Shown: positions 1 through 10,659 of the stretch, one piece after another | How positions within the stretch are numbered: position 1 is the stretch's first letter | Layout of the letters: every line of letters starts with the position of its first letter | Assembly (NCBI GenBank): GCA_965216585.1 | Contig: CBDCGC010000003.1 | Span: 558,001 to 622,000 of the forward strand | Direction: 5' to 3' | Source: CADEER01 sp965216585 | Lineage (GTDB): Bacteria; Desulfobacterota; Binatia; HRBIN30; CADEER01 | Length of the DNA: 64,000 bases | Program-made: the position numbers and the translations under genes | Notes under the pieces: model-generated | The model's input: the letters and a program-made list of their open reading frames with translations, nothing else | What the model was told of the DNA's origin: nothing | The model's database searches: none

Positions 1-627
1 GGCGCCGGCAAGAAGGGCGAGATCGAAGGTCGGGTCAGTCAGATTCGCAACCAGATCGAGGAAACGACCTCCGACTACGATCGCGAAAAGCTGCAAGAGC
101 GGCTCGCCAAGTTGGTGGGAGGCGTCGCCGTGATCCGGGTCGGCGCGGCGACCGAGGTCGAGATGAAAGAGAAGAAGGCGCGTGTCGAAGACGCCATGCA
201 CGCAACCCGCGCGGCCGTCGAAGAGGGCATCGTCGCCGGCGGCGGCGTCGCCCTGGTGCGCGCCGCGGCGATGCTGGAGGGCATGCGCGCCAGTGCCGAC
301 GACAAGATCGGCATCAACATCATCCGCCGCGCGATTCAGGAACCCGTACGCCGCATTGCAGAAAACGCGGGACACGAGGGCTCGGTGGTTCTCGACAAGG
401 TGCAAAACGGCAAGGGCGCCTTTGGCTTCAACGCCCGCAGTGAAGAGTACGGCGACATGATCAAGATGGGCATCATCGATCCGACCAAGGTCGTGCGCAC
501 GGCGCTGCAAAACGCCAACTCCGTCGCCGGCCTGCTGCTTTCAACGGAAGCAGCGGTCACCGAAAAACCGGAGGAAAAATCCGGCGCCGGTGGTGGCATG
601 CCCGACATGGGCATGGACGACATGTAA
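1..627 (+). CDS. groL: 60-kDa chaperonin GroEL, C-terminal part (5' end outside window)
   Basis: The frame is open at base 1 and ends at TAA 625-627, giving the last 208 residues of a protein that is normally about 545 long. GroEL forms the double-ring ATP-dependent folding chamber in the cytosol, capped by GroES. Diagnostic stretches are GGVAVIRVGAATEVEMKE, the hinge/equatorial AAVEEGIVAGGGVAL, and EYGDMIKMGIIDPTKV followed by TALQNANSVAGLLLSTEA. The flexible tail is a short GGM-type end, GGGMPDMGMDDM. The gene is followed directly by a strong hairpin terminator, so it is the last gene of its transcript. groES is not in the window. The 5' truncation is only the window edge; nothing suggests a broken gene. 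Confidence 0.97.
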   Translation, partial: GAGKKGEIEGRVSQIRNQIEETTSDYDREKLQERLAKLVGGVAVIRVGAATEVEMKEKKARVEDAMHATRAAVEEGIVAGGGVALVRAAAMLEGMRASADDKIGINIIRRAIQEPVRRIAENAGHEGSVVLDKVQNGKGAFGFNARSEEYGDMIKMGIIDPTKVVRTALQNANSVAGLLLSTEAAVTEKPEEKSGAGGGMPDMGMDDM

Positions 628-649
628 GCAGCGCCCGGATACATCGTAC

Positions 650-686
650 AAAAAAGGCCCGGTGTCGCGACACCGGGCCTTTTTTT
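650..686. terminator. Bidirectional intrinsic terminator between groL and the monooxygenase gene
   Basis: Bases 650-667 and 668-685 are perfect 18-nt complements (A-run, GGCCCGGTGTCG, then its complement and a T-run). This gives a GC-rich stem flanked by A6 and T6 tracts. It lies 22 bp after the groL stop and touches the stop codon of the convergent monooxygenase gene, so it can end transcription from both sides. Confidence 0.9.
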
Positions 687-1684
687 CAGGCGTTGGCTTC
701 CGCCAGCACGCGCAAGGCATTCACGTCGCGTGTGCCGGCCAGCAAGGTCGAGACTGGGCTCTCCCGCCAGGCCTGCAGGCGATCGCGGATCCGCTCGGCG
801 GAACCGATCAGCGACAAGTCGTCCGCCATCTGATCGGGAACGGCGGCGGCGGCGTCTTCGCGACGGCCTTCGGCAAAGAGCTCCTGGATGCGCGCGATGG
901 CGGCCTCAAAACCCATGGCGCACAACATGTCGATGTGAAAGTTGCGCCGCCGCGCCCCCATGGCGCCAATGTAGAAACCGAGAGACCACTTGACCGTGCG
1001 CAGCGCCTGCTGGAGATCGCCGCTGAGAACGACGGTCACCGGGCATGCCACTTCAAAGCCGGGGTCGGCGTCGCGCAACGCATCGGCGTACGCCTCGGGT
1101 CGATAGGGCGAAAGAAAGAGCGGCAGCCAACCGTCGGCGATCTCCTTGGCAAGGGTCACGTTGCGCGGCCCCTCGGCACCGAGAAAGATCGGTATGTGCG
1201 AACGCAGAGTCGGGATGGTCAGGCGCAACGGCCGGCCGGCGTCGGCTCCGCCCTGGCATGGCAAGTGGTAGTGCTCGCCCGAAAAGCTCACCGGTTTGTC
1301 GCGTTTCATGATCTCGCGCACGATGGTGACGAACTCGCGCGTGCGCCCCATCGGCTTGGGAAAGGGTTGCCCGTACCAGCCTTCGACGATTTGCGGCCCC
1401 GACACGCCGAGGCCGAGGATCAGCCTCCCTTTCGACAGGTGGTCCATCGTCGCCGCCGTCATCGCCACGCAGGCCGGCGTGCGTGCCGAGAGCTGGAGGA
1501 TCGCCGTGCCGAGACGGATGCGCGACGTCCGGGCGCCGAGCCAGCACAGCGGCGCCAGAGCGTCGGAGCCGTAGGCCTCCGACGTCCACACCGAGTCGAA
1601 GCCCGCTTGCTCGGCTTCGAGGACGAGGTCGATCGGATCCTCCGGACCGTAGGTCCAATAACCCAACATCAAACCGAGACGCAT
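686..1684 (-). CDS. LLM-class (luciferase-like) F420/flavin-dependent oxidoreductase
   Basis: The predicted 332-residue TIM-barrel protein belongs to the bacterial luciferase-like monooxygenase superfamily, which uses reduced FMN or coenzyme F420 to oxidise or reduce small organic substrates; the substrate cannot be told. Visible signatures are the N-terminal strand MRLGLMLGYW, the acidic strand AEQAGFDSVWTSEAYG, RIRLGTAILQLSARTP, MDHLSKGRLILGLGVSG and IPIFLGAEGPRNVTLAKEIADGW. The F420-type LLM group commonly has the GLGVSGPQIVEGWYG stretch seen here. I chose the ATG at 1684 because the family starts at MRLG; an in-frame ATG 14 codons upstream would add a non-conserved extension. It is convergent with groL and divergent from parE, so it is probably a single-gene transcript. 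Confidence 0.88.
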   Translation of the reverse strand: MRLGLMLGYWTYGPEDPIDLVLEAEQAGFDSVWTSEAYGSDALAPLCWLGARTSRIRLGTAILQLSARTPACVAMTAATMDHLSKGRLILGLGVSGPQIVEGWYGQPFPKPMGRTREFVTIVREIMKRDKPVSFSGEHYHLPCQGGADAGRPLRLTIPTLRSHIPIFLGAEGPRNVTLAKEIADGWLPLFLSPYRPEAYADALRDADPGFEVACPVTVVLSGDLQQALRTVKWSLGFYIGAMGARRRNFHIDMLCAMGFEAAIARIQELFAEGRREDAAAAVPDQMADDLSLIGSAERIRDRLQAWRESPVSTLLAGTRDVNALRVLAEANA

Positions 1685-1861
1685 GTCTTTCCCCGAGGCG
1701 GCCTGAAGAAGAGCCGCCGCGTCCACCGATATGCCCGAAATCGCTTACATTTGGAAGGCGCAATCTGCCAAGGCGCATCCCTTCGTGTTCCCATTGTCCG
1801 GCCGGTGTGGCAGATTCGAGGAAGCTCGAGCATGGGCGCGGATGCGGGGAGGTGGTCGAGG

Positions 1862-3763
<1,902 letters not shown>

Positions 3764-3769
3764 GCTGAA

Positions 3770-3912
3770 ACTCGCTTTCTCCTTCGCCAAGGCTTCGGAG
3801 GACAGGTCGCTCGTAGGCAAAGGCAGGGGCATAGGCACAGGCAAAGGGTGGTCTCGCTTCGCGAGGCAATCTGAAGTTTCTCCCCGCGAATGATCCGGCG
3901 CCGCGCCGGTGG
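3770..3912. repeat. Dispersed intergenic repeat, copy A
   Basis: This ~143-bp block begins 7 bp after the parE stop and is clearly alignable over its whole length with 11090-11231. Both start ACTCGCT, contain a TTCGCC...GGCTTCGG hairpin-like segment, then GCTCGTAGGC, a GGCACAGGCAAAGGGTGG stretch, TCGC(T)(T/C)CGCGA(G/A)GCAAT, and end with GAATGATCCGGCG...CCGGTGG. A shorter third copy is at 7505-7552. It does not look coding. Function is unknown; a non-autonomous (MITE- or REP-like) element is one possibility. Confidence 0.75.
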
Positions 3913-3986
3913 CACGTCGCCGATTCCCGGATCAGGGAAAAATGACAGAGTTGATATGGTGACATGATCTTGATAACGCTCTTGAG

Positions 3987-4274
3987 ATGTCTGAGAATGA
4001 GGAGCTGCTGACAGTCAGTGAGGCGGGAAGGGTCCTCGGCGTGTCGGTCTCGACCGTATGGCGGCGGGTTCGAAGCGGTGAGGTTCCCAGTGTTCGCCGC
4101 GGCGGTCGGCGTCTGATCCCGCAGCGAGCGCTCACTCGGCGACCAACGAAGTCGGATTCGGCCGAGGTACCGGTTTTCGACCAAGAGCATCCGATCTTTC
4201 GTCTCGCTGGCGCGGCGCGCGGCGGCGGTGCGAAGCCCGGGGCGCGAGACAAGCACGCGATCTTGGACGACTAG
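3987..4274 (+). CDS. Excisionase-family HTH protein, probable antitoxin of a PIN module
   Basis: This 95-residue protein begins with a MerR/excisionase-type winged helix-turn-helix: LTVSEAGRVLGVSVSTVWRR, then VRSGEVPSVRRGGRRLIPQR. That fold binds DNA, and in antitoxins usually the operator of its own promoter. The C-terminal half (FDQEHPIFRLAGAARGGG) resembles the short extended peptide with which VapB-like antitoxins wrap the PIN toxin. The PIN gene starts 3 bp after this stop codon, so the two are almost certainly one transcript. What is seen is the HTH and the tight pairing; the antitoxin role is inferred from other PIN modules that use excisionase-like partners. Confidence 0.8.
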   Translation: MSENEELLTVSEAGRVLGVSVSTVWRRVRSGEVPSVRRGGRRLIPQRALTRRPTKSDSAEVPVFDQEHPIFRLAGAARGGGAKPGARDKHAILDD

Positions 4275-4277
4275 CCC

Positions 4278-4688
4278 GTGCGCCGGGCAGTGCTGTGGGA
4301 TTCGAGCGCGATTCTGGCGTTGTTGGACGCGGATGACGCGGACCATACTGTGGCGCTTCGTATTGCGCGTCGGCTGGCCTCGGAAAAGCGGCGCAGCTTT
4401 GTCACCAACTACGTCGAGGTCGAGACGCACGCGTTGCTCCTTCGCAAGCTTGGTCGGTCGGTTGCTCGGGAGTGGTTGCTGACGGCGTCATTGCCGGCGG
4501 TACGCGTATCCATCACCGAAGAGGAGCGAGCGCGAGAGATGCTCGTGCGATACTCGGACAAGGATTGGAGCCTGTGTGACGCGATCTCGTTCGCGGTCAT
4601 TGAGCGCCGCCGAGTCGCGATGGCTTTCAGCTTCGATCGCCACTTCAGACAGTTCGGCGGCTGCGAGGTCCTGGGCTTGGCGCGCTGA
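4278..4688 (+). CDS. PIN-domain ribonuclease, VapC-type toxin
   Basis: The 136-residue protein has the PIN fold of VapC-type Mg-dependent endoribonucleases, which cleave tRNA or other RNA when freed from the antitoxin. The acidic residues of the active site are at the expected places: D8 in LWDSSAILALLD, E47/E49 in NYVEVETHALLL, D101 in DWSLCDAISFAV and D120 in AFSFDRHF. It starts with GTG, 3 bp downstream of the HTH gene, with no room for its own promoter, so translation is probably coupled. It stands alone in the direction of a hairpin at 4708-4746. No truncation is visible, so the toxin is presumably active. Confidence 0.87.
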   Translation: MRRAVLWDSSAILALLDADDADHTVALRIARRLASEKRRSFVTNYVEVETHALLLRKLGRSVAREWLLTASLPAVRVSITEEERAREMLVRYSDKDWSLCDAISFAVIERRRVAMAFSFDRHFRQFGGCEVLGLAR

Positions 4689-4707
4689 GGAAGGACAAGC
4701 CAGGCTT

Positions 4708-4746
4708 TTTCGTCCTCCATAGCTTGCAAAGCGAAGGAGGACGAAA
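4708..4746. terminator. Hairpin with 11-bp perfect arms behind the HTH/PIN pair
   Basis: TTTCGTCCTCC (4708-4718) pairs perfectly with GGAGGACGAAA (4736-4746) around a 17-nt loop. It begins 19 bp after the PIN stop and can act as a terminator in either direction, although no long T-run follows. The sequence is related to the TCCTTCGCCAAGGCTTCGGAGGAC segment inside repeat copy A, so it may also be a REP-like repeat. The following stretch, 4747-5015, shows no recognisable gene: a weak 67-codon plus-strand frame at 4808-5011 has no family resemblance that I can see. Confidence 0.6.
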
Positions 4747-5015
4747 CCGTTTAGCCTGAGCCTCGCGATCGTACCCGTCCGTCGCCGATACCGCTCGTAA
4801 CGGGTGCGTGTCCTTCTACGTCCCTCACCATTCCGAGCTGGAACCAGATCCATCGCTGGCTGAAAGAAGTGGATTTGGTCCGAAAAAGCGTGGCTGCATG
4901 ACGGTTTGGCGGCGAAAATCGCTTGATTTCGGTGGATCTGACCCTCTGGGCACTACTCCCTTGCAGTATGTGAACCCTGTGAGTGGACAGGGTGTGCGTG
5001 TGAGGAAGTGAGCAA

Positions 5016-5456
5016 ATGAAAAGGGTGAAAAGAAAGCAGCCGAGGCGACGAAAGGCGACGAATCCCGACACTGCGCAGTCGTCTCTTTCCCCGCAACAAG
5101 AGACGGCTATCGATCTGCTCGCGGTCGGACGCAACGTGACGGACGTAGCGGGAGAGATAGGTGTTGCCCGCCAGACGGTGAGCCAGTGACTGAACCGTGA
5201 CGACGAGTTTCGTGCGGCGCTGAACGTGCGGCGAAGCGAGCTGTGGCAGGGAACGAGTGACCGCCTGCGCTCGCTGCTTCCGAAGGCGCTGAACGCGATT
5301 GAGGGACGGCTCGACGCCGAGGATGGCTTTGCGGCGGCGATACACGTGCTCAAGGCGGTGGGTCTGTATGGAGCGCCCGTCGAGATCGGCGCGACCGAGG
5401 GGGAAAGGCAATTGCGTGTCGCACGTGCTGAGTACCATCCCCAACAAAGACGTTGA
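5016..5456 (+). pseudogene. Phage-type HTH protein (phBC6A51 / terminase-small-subunit-like), nonsense-disrupted
   Basis: From ATG 5016 the frame reads a basic leader (KRVKRKQPRRRK), then SLSPQQETAIDLLAVGRNVT and DVAGEIGVARQTVSQ, a helix-turn-helix. A TGA stands at 5187-5189, and the same frame continues LNRDDEFRAALNVRRSELW and DRLRSLLPKALNAIEGRL up to 5456. In this family the interrupted motif is VSQW-L-R-D-x-xF, so TGA replaces an expected TGG tryptophan. Such proteins are found in phages and mobile elements and resemble small terminase subunits. A single point mutation (or a base error) is the simplest reading. No large terminase or other phage gene follows, so this is a remnant within the accessory island. 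Confidence 0.65.
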
Positions 5457-5617
5457 TCTCGGCCACGCAGTAGTCTTGATGCCCTTCGTTAGCTGTGCGG
5501 CCAACGGCCAGTATCGCAACGGCCAGGCCTTGCGGCAATTTGCATCGAAAGAGCGAGAAGCCGGCATAGCGATCGTCCATCGTCAGCATCGCCATCACCT
5601 GCAGTGATAGTATTATA

Positions 5618-5646
5618 TTGTCAAAATCTGTCAAGAAGTGTACACT
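5618..5646 (+). promoter_or_regulatory. Sigma-70 type promoter with direct-repeat operator for the Xre-ImmA gene
   Basis: TTGTCA (5618-5623) and TACACT (5641-5646) are separated by exactly 17 bp, about 105 bp upstream of the ATG at 5752. TGTCAA occurs twice, at 5619-5624 and 5629-5634, one helical turn apart and inside the promoter, which suggests an operator for the HTH protein encoded next (autoregulation, inferred). The surrounding 5457-5751 segment is otherwise without a recognisable gene and is distinctly AT-richer than the rest of the window. Confidence 0.55.
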
Positions 5647-5751
5647 TGGATTATGTGGCCCCGCGAGAGAGGCGATGCGGGTCCGCTTGCGGGCTATCCC
5701 GTATGCGGCCTACGCCTCGCCGGGGATGGTGTCTGAGGAAGGGGACGAACG

Positions 5752-6885
5752 ATGAACGGCACTCAGATAGTTGCAACCAACGTGGCAAGGCTTCGGGCCG
5801 ACCGCGACCTGACCCAGGAGGAGCTCGCTGAGAAAGCAGGGCTCTCCAGGGAGACTCTCGGGAAGGTCGAGCGAGGCGATGTCCTGCCTCGCTCCGACAC
5901 TCTGAGTGAGCTTGCAGCTGCGCTCAAAGTGCCCGTAGCGCAGCTCGTAACCGAGCCATACCCACTTCAGGGGGTTCGGTTTCGCGAAAAGAAGCGAGTG
6001 AACACTAGGGAGCAGATCCTGGCGGATGTTGCCCAGTGGCTCGCAACCTATAACTGGCTTGAGAAGAAACTCGGTGCTCAGAGGACGTTCAAGCCGGAGC
6101 AGCTGATCGGAAAGCACTCAAAGCCTGAGGTCCTGGCCCGCAAAACTCGAAAGCTTTTCAACCTCAACGCGGATGAACCTGTCCGGGACATCTGTGGACT
6201 CCTTGAGGACAATGGGGTCAAGGTGCTTCTCCTCGAGAAGCGGAGCGACGCCTTCTTTGGGCTAAGCGTAGCCCCCCACGGCGGAGGCCCCGCTGTAATC
6301 GTGAACACCTGGGACCGGATATCGGTTGAACGGTGGGTATTCACCGCAGCCCACGAGCTCGGGCACATATTGCTCCATCACGAGGCGTTCGACCGGAGCG
6401 AGGAGTCCGAAGAACCGGCTGAAGAGAAAGAGGCCGACCGGTTTGCAAGCGAGCTTCTCATGCCTCAGGCGAGTTTCAAGAAGGAGTGGGAACAAGCCCG
6501 GGGACTCACTCTTCTCGAGCGCGTCCTGAAGGTGAAACGGATCTTTCGAGTCAGCTACAAGACCGTTCTCTTGAGGCTGGTCGAGACCAAGGTCGAAGAT
6601 CGAACTGTCTGGCAGCGGTTTCAGGCACAGCACAAACGACACTTCGGGAAGACTCTGAAGAAGGCCGATGAGCCTCGAAAGATGTCCGAGAGCGAGTTTG
6701 GCCTCAATTGGAGTCGCGCCGGTGAGCCCGACGGCCTCTCCGAATTCGACTTTCTCGACGACCGGCTCTCAAGACTCGTCCGCGAGGCACTCGAATCCAA
6801 GGCGATAAGCCTCAGTCGAGGCGCAGAGATCCTCGGACTCTCGGCACCCGAAATGCGGGAGCTCGCCGCTTCATGGGCAAGCTAG
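5752..6885 (+). CDS. Xre HTH + ImmA/IrrE zinc-peptidase protein (COG2856-type antitoxin)
   Basis: The 377-residue protein joins two domains. Residues ~5-65 form a Cro/C1-type HTH (LRADRDLTQEELAEKAGLSR, then LGKVERGDVLPRSDTLSELA). Residues ~130-290 form an ImmA/IrrE metallopeptidase with the HELGH zinc motif at 201-205 (FTAAHELGHILLHH) and a third ligand region EADRFASELLMP near 227. ImmA cleaves a phage-type repressor, and IrrE homologues trigger DNA-damage responses. Xre-COG2856 proteins paired with a PIN gene have been proposed as antitoxins in comparative genomics of toxin-antitoxin systems. The PIN gene overlaps its 3' end by 13 bp, which fits that scheme. The C-terminal part (MSESEFGLNWSRAGEPDG) is unassigned. 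Confidence 0.88.
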   Translation: MNGTQIVATNVARLRADRDLTQEELAEKAGLSRETLGKVERGDVLPRSDTLSELAAALKVPVAQLVTEPYPLQGVRFREKKRVNTREQILADVAQWLATYNWLEKKLGAQRTFKPEQLIGKHSKPEVLARKTRKLFNLNADEPVRDICGLLEDNGVKVLLLEKRSDAFFGLSVAPHGGGPAVIVNTWDRISVERWVFTAAHELGHILLHHEAFDRSEESEEPAEEKEADRFASELLMPQASFKKEWEQARGLTLLERVLKVKRIFRVSYKTVLLRLVETKVEDRTVWQRFQAQHKRHFGKTLKKADEPRKMSESEFGLNWSRAGEPDGLSEFDFLDDRLSRLVREALESKAISLSRGAEILGLSAPEMRELAASWAS

Positions 6886-7382
6886 CGCCGCGATTGATTC
6901 TGCTTGCCGACGCCAATGTGCTCATCGACTACCTCGAGGCTGACTCCGAGATCATCGCGCTGACGACTGGTTCTATCGCCTCCGTCCACGTCCTTCGGCA
7001 GGTGTTCGACGAAGCTCATGCGCTCGACGAATCTGGCGCCGAGGAACTTGGAATCACGATCGTAGACCCACCAACGGAGGATCTGGTCGAAGCCGCAAGG
7101 GTCACAAGTGGCCCCCTCTCGTTCGAAGACAGGCTATGCCTCCTCTCCTGCGACAGAGACGGGTGGATCTGCCTCACCAACGACCAGGCGCTGATTCGTC
7201 GCTGCCGAGCGAAGGGCGTCCAGACCAAGCGCGGCCTCCGGCTCATGCTCGATCTCGTTGTAGCGGGCCAACTTGGGGCAGAACGAGCGGCCGACGTCGC
7301 CGACCGAATCGCTGAGGCCAACCCGCATCACATCACAACCAGAGTACTTGCCGAATTCAAGAGACTTCTCCGAAACTCATAG
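6873..7382 (+). CDS. PIN-domain protein, probable toxin partner of Xre-ImmA
   Basis: The 169-residue protein starts inside the 3' end of the Xre-ImmA gene (13-bp overlap, +1 frame), so the two are translationally coupled. PIN features: D13 in LLADANVLIDYLEAD, a helix around VLRQVFDEAHAL, E85/D86 in LSFEDRLCLLSC and D104 in ICLTNDQALIRRC. After the PIN core there is a ~50-residue helical tail (LDLVVAGQLGAERAADVADR, then ANPHHITTRVLAEFKRLLRN) that VapC proteins normally lack. Similar longer PIN proteins next to COG2856-Xre genes are predicted ribonuclease toxins. The RNA target cannot be told. Confidence 0.82.
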   Translation: MGKLAPRLILLADANVLIDYLEADSEIIALTTGSIASVHVLRQVFDEAHALDESGAEELGITIVDPPTEDLVEAARVTSGPLSFEDRLCLLSCDRDGWICLTNDQALIRRCRAKGVQTKRGLRLMLDLVVAGQLGAERAADVADRIAEANPHHITTRVLAEFKRLLRNS

Positions 7383-7504
7383 ACGGCCCCCCACAGGCGT
7401 TCTCTCTCCCCTCACCTTCACCACCACGAAGCGAGAAGAGCACACCTGAATACTTCCGACGAGCGTATCCGTTGGGCTGGGGCGGAGTTTCGAACTGGAG
7501 GACT

Positions 7505-7548
7505 CGGGGTGGTCTCGCTTCGCAAGGCGATCTAGAGTTTTCCTCCGC

Positions 7549-7552
<4 letters not shown>
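7505..7552. repeat. Dispersed intergenic repeat, partial copy C
   Basis: CGGGGTGGTCTCGCTTCGCA followed by AGGCGATCTAGAGTTTTCCTCCGCATGA is alignable with the 3' third of copies A (3842-3892) and B (11167-11211). The ATG that starts ltaE sits where copies A and B have GAATGATCC. The 5' two thirds of the repeat are absent here. The island of toxin-antitoxin genes is thus flanked on both sides by members of one repeat family in the same orientation. Confidence 0.6.
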
Positions 7553-8565
<1,013 letters not shown>

Positions 8566-9594
8566 TCACAGCGTGCCGAGCGGGTCCGTTTTCTTCTTGC
8601 GTCCGTGCAGGGCGCCGTCGCGCCGCCACATGTAACAGGAGTCGGGCATGCCGCCGATGCCGACGGTGGTGTCTCGCGCCATGCAGCGCTGCGGCCAGTC
8701 CTCGGAAAAGCAGGCGCACACCTGGATGAACGCCGGAGCCAGCGCCAGCAGGCAATCGACGAGCGGTGCCGAGCACCCGGATCGCGCGGAAGTCTCGAGC
8801 ACCTTGGCGGCGAACCCGCCGAGAAACGGCGCTCCGACGAGATCCCGCACGTCGTCATCACGGCGGATCCAGGCCTCCGACGCCAAGTCGTCGCGGCCGC
8901 GCGCGCGCTCGGCGACCGCGAGCTCGGTTACGACGACGCGCTCGAGGTCGATGCGCGCCAACAGGCGCAGCTCGTTGTGTGCGAGAAAACGGTCCATCGG
9001 ATTCGACACCGCCGGCGCCGGGGCGAAGAATACATCGTTGAGCTGTACACCCATCTCGATTTCGTCGCCCGCCGGCTGGGCGCCGTCGATCACCAGTGCG
9101 CGGTGGAAGAGCCGCCGCGCCGCGCCCGAGCTCCATTCGGCACCGAGCTCGGCACCGCGATCGATGGCGTGGCCGAGAGCCGCCGTGGTGAGATGGGTAA
9201 GTGCGAGAAGATGCGAACAACCCCGCGCCCGCCCCATCGCCCCGCCAATCGAAGAGGCTGCACCGTCGCCGAGCGCCAGCCCGTCGAGCTCAGCGTGACC
9301 ACCGCTGACGTCGCGGCAACTCTCGCCGCGCGTCAGCTCGGTGGCATCGAACGCAGGCACCGCCATCTCCGAACGGACGTCACCGAGGGCGCGACGCTCG
9401 AGATCGACGGAACAGTGCAGCGACATCTGGTGAATGACACCCGACGGCTGCAGGTCGGCGCCAACCGGAACGAACCCGCGCTTGCGCAAGTCGAGATGCT
9501 CGGCATCGGCAACGATCCCACCACCATCACCGCGGCGCAGCACCACCGTCTGCAAGCGCGTGTGCAGTGGGTGCCCCCGAACAGCGAGATCCAT
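8566..9594 (-). CDS. DUF2889 family protein, function unknown
   Basis: The 342-residue protein shows the landmarks I associate with DUF2889: a late GCSHLLALTHLTTAALGHAI motif, a GVIHQMSLHCSVDLERRALG strand region, and a cysteine-containing C-terminus (CYMWRRDGALHGRKKK). No catalytic motif, signal peptide or transmembrane segment stands out. The middle region (residues ~150-280) has no recognisable similarity. Biochemical function of the family is not known to me. The gene follows phzF on the same strand with an inverted repeat between them, so they may or may not share a transcript. The ATG at 9594 is preceded by no strong Shine-Dalgarno sequence. Confidence 0.6.
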   Translation of the reverse strand: MDLAVRGHPLHTRLQTVVLRRGDGGGIVADAEHLDLRKRGFVPVGADLQPSGVIHQMSLHCSVDLERRALGDVRSEMAVPAFDATELTRGESCRDVSGGHAELDGLALGDGAASSIGGAMGRARGCSHLLALTHLTTAALGHAIDRGAELGAEWSSGAARRLFHRALVIDGAQPAGDEIEMGVQLNDVFFAPAPAVSNPMDRFLAHNELRLLARIDLERVVVTELAVAERARGRDDLASEAWIRRDDDVRDLVGAPFLGGFAAKVLETSARSGCSAPLVDCLLALAPAFIQVCACFSEDWPQRCMARDTTVGIGGMPDSCYMWRRDGALHGRKKKTDPLGTL

Positions 9595-9629
9595 CCCGGC
9601 AACATGAGGGGATAGGGGGTGGGATTCAA

Positions 9630-9674
9630 GTTTCAGGCTTCAGGCCGTGGCTCTTGAAGCTTGAAACCTGAAAC
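9630..9674. repeat. Inverted repeat between phzF and the DUF2889 gene
   Basis: GTTTCAGGCTTCA (9630-9642) pairs with TGAAACCTGAAAC (9662-9674) with one mismatch around a 19-nt loop. It ends at the base before the phzF stop codon, so on the minus strand it would form a hairpin just after phzF. There is no T-run, so terminator function is uncertain. Confidence 0.5.
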
Positions 9675-10451
9675 CTACACAACGAGCTGTCCGCGCACGG
9701 TTGTCACCGCCTGGCCGAGCAGGTGGACGCGGTCGTCGTTCAGGCGCAGGCGTAACGAACCGCCGCGCGCTGAGGCTTGGTAGGCAGTGAGCTCGCTGCG
9801 CCCGAGGCGTTCGCTCCAGTACGGCGCCAGCACACAGTGGGCCGAACCGGTGACCGGATCTTCGTCGATGCCGAAGCTCGGTGCAAAGAAGCGCGAGACG
9901 AAGTCGTAGTCACGGTCCGAGCCGGCTCGCGCCGTCACCATCACCGCCACCCTGCCAACCTCACCAAGAGCGCGGAAATCGGGCTGCAGGGCTCTGACCG
10001 CGTCCTCCGACGCAACTTCGATCAGGTGGTAGTCTTCACTCACCGCATGGGCGACGGCGTCGACACGCAGAGCTGCGCCGAGAGCATGTGGCAGCTCTGC
10101 CTCGCGCGGCCGTTTGACCGGGAAGTCGAGTCGGATCCATTCGCCCTCGCGCGCCGCAGAGAGCTCGCCGCTGAGGGTGTGGAAGACCAGCACCTCGCCG
10201 GATTCACCCTCCTCCCAGATCGCGTGGGCGCTGGCCAAGGTGGCGTGGCCACAGAGCACGACTTCGGTGGTCGGGGTGAACCAACGCAGACCGTAGCCGT
10301 CCGAGCGGCGCACCAGGAAGGCCGTTTCCGCGAGGTTCATCTCGGCGGCGACGTCCAGCATCCAATCGGCATCGCGTTCGCCGTCGAGAAAGCAGATCGC
10401 CGCCGGATTGCCGGCAAACGGTCGATCGGTGAACGCGTCGACCTGCACCAA
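9675..10451 (-). CDS. PhzF family isomerase (phenazine biosynthesis PhzC/PhzF-like)
   Basis: The 258-residue protein is a diaminopimelate-epimerase-fold isomerase of the PhzF superfamily. PhzF proper isomerises trans-2,3-dihydro-3-hydroxyanthranilate, but most genomic members are orphan enzymes of unknown substrate. Seen here: VQVDAFTDRPFAGNPAAI, the catalytic glutamate in EMNLAETAFL, the glycine-rich RWFTPTTEVVLCGHATLASA and FGIDEDPVTGSAHCVLAPYW. No other phenazine genes are present, so phenazine synthesis should not be inferred. The start is TTG at 10451 or GTG at 10448; the family begins at about this point. Confidence 0.9.
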   Translation of the reverse strand: MVQVDAFTDRPFAGNPAAICFLDGERDADWMLDVAAEMNLAETAFLVRRSDGYGLRWFTPTTEVVLCGHATLASAHAIWEEGESGEVLVFHTLSGELSAAREGEWIRLDFPVKRPREAELPHALGAALRVDAVAHAVSEDYHLIEVASEDAVRALQPDFRALGEVGRVAVMVTARAGSDRDYDFVSRFFAPSFGIDEDPVTGSAHCVLAPYWSERLGRSELTAYQASARGGSLRLRLNDDRVHLLGQAVTTVRGQLVV

Positions 10452-10659
10452 GCGCAGACCTTGCTCGCCTACCCAGCCTGATTCATCTCGAACCTCCGTT
10501 GTCGCCTTTGCGTCGCCGCCGCGGCGCCACTATCATCGTCGGTCCGAAGCAAAGTGCTACCGGCGTCCCCGTCATTCAACCGGTTCGCACGAGCGTCCAA
10601 CCTCAGCTGCAGAGTCGGCTTAGAACCGAGCCCAGGAAGCAAGCCAAGGAGCCAAGCCC

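Noticed and set aside
590..1861. N-terminal extension of the parE frame back to 590
   Set aside because: It overlaps groL, the terminator and the antisense monooxygenase gene; ParE homology begins at 1862.
5187..5189. UGA recoding (Trp or selenocysteine) in the phage-type HTH gene
   Set aside because: UGA terminates many core genes here, no SECIS-like hairpin is evident after the codon, and a single nonsense mutation explains it.
9675..10451. Phenazine biosynthesis locus
   Set aside because: Only a PhzF-family isomerase is present; no other phz genes are near, and most PhzF homologues are unrelated to phenazines.
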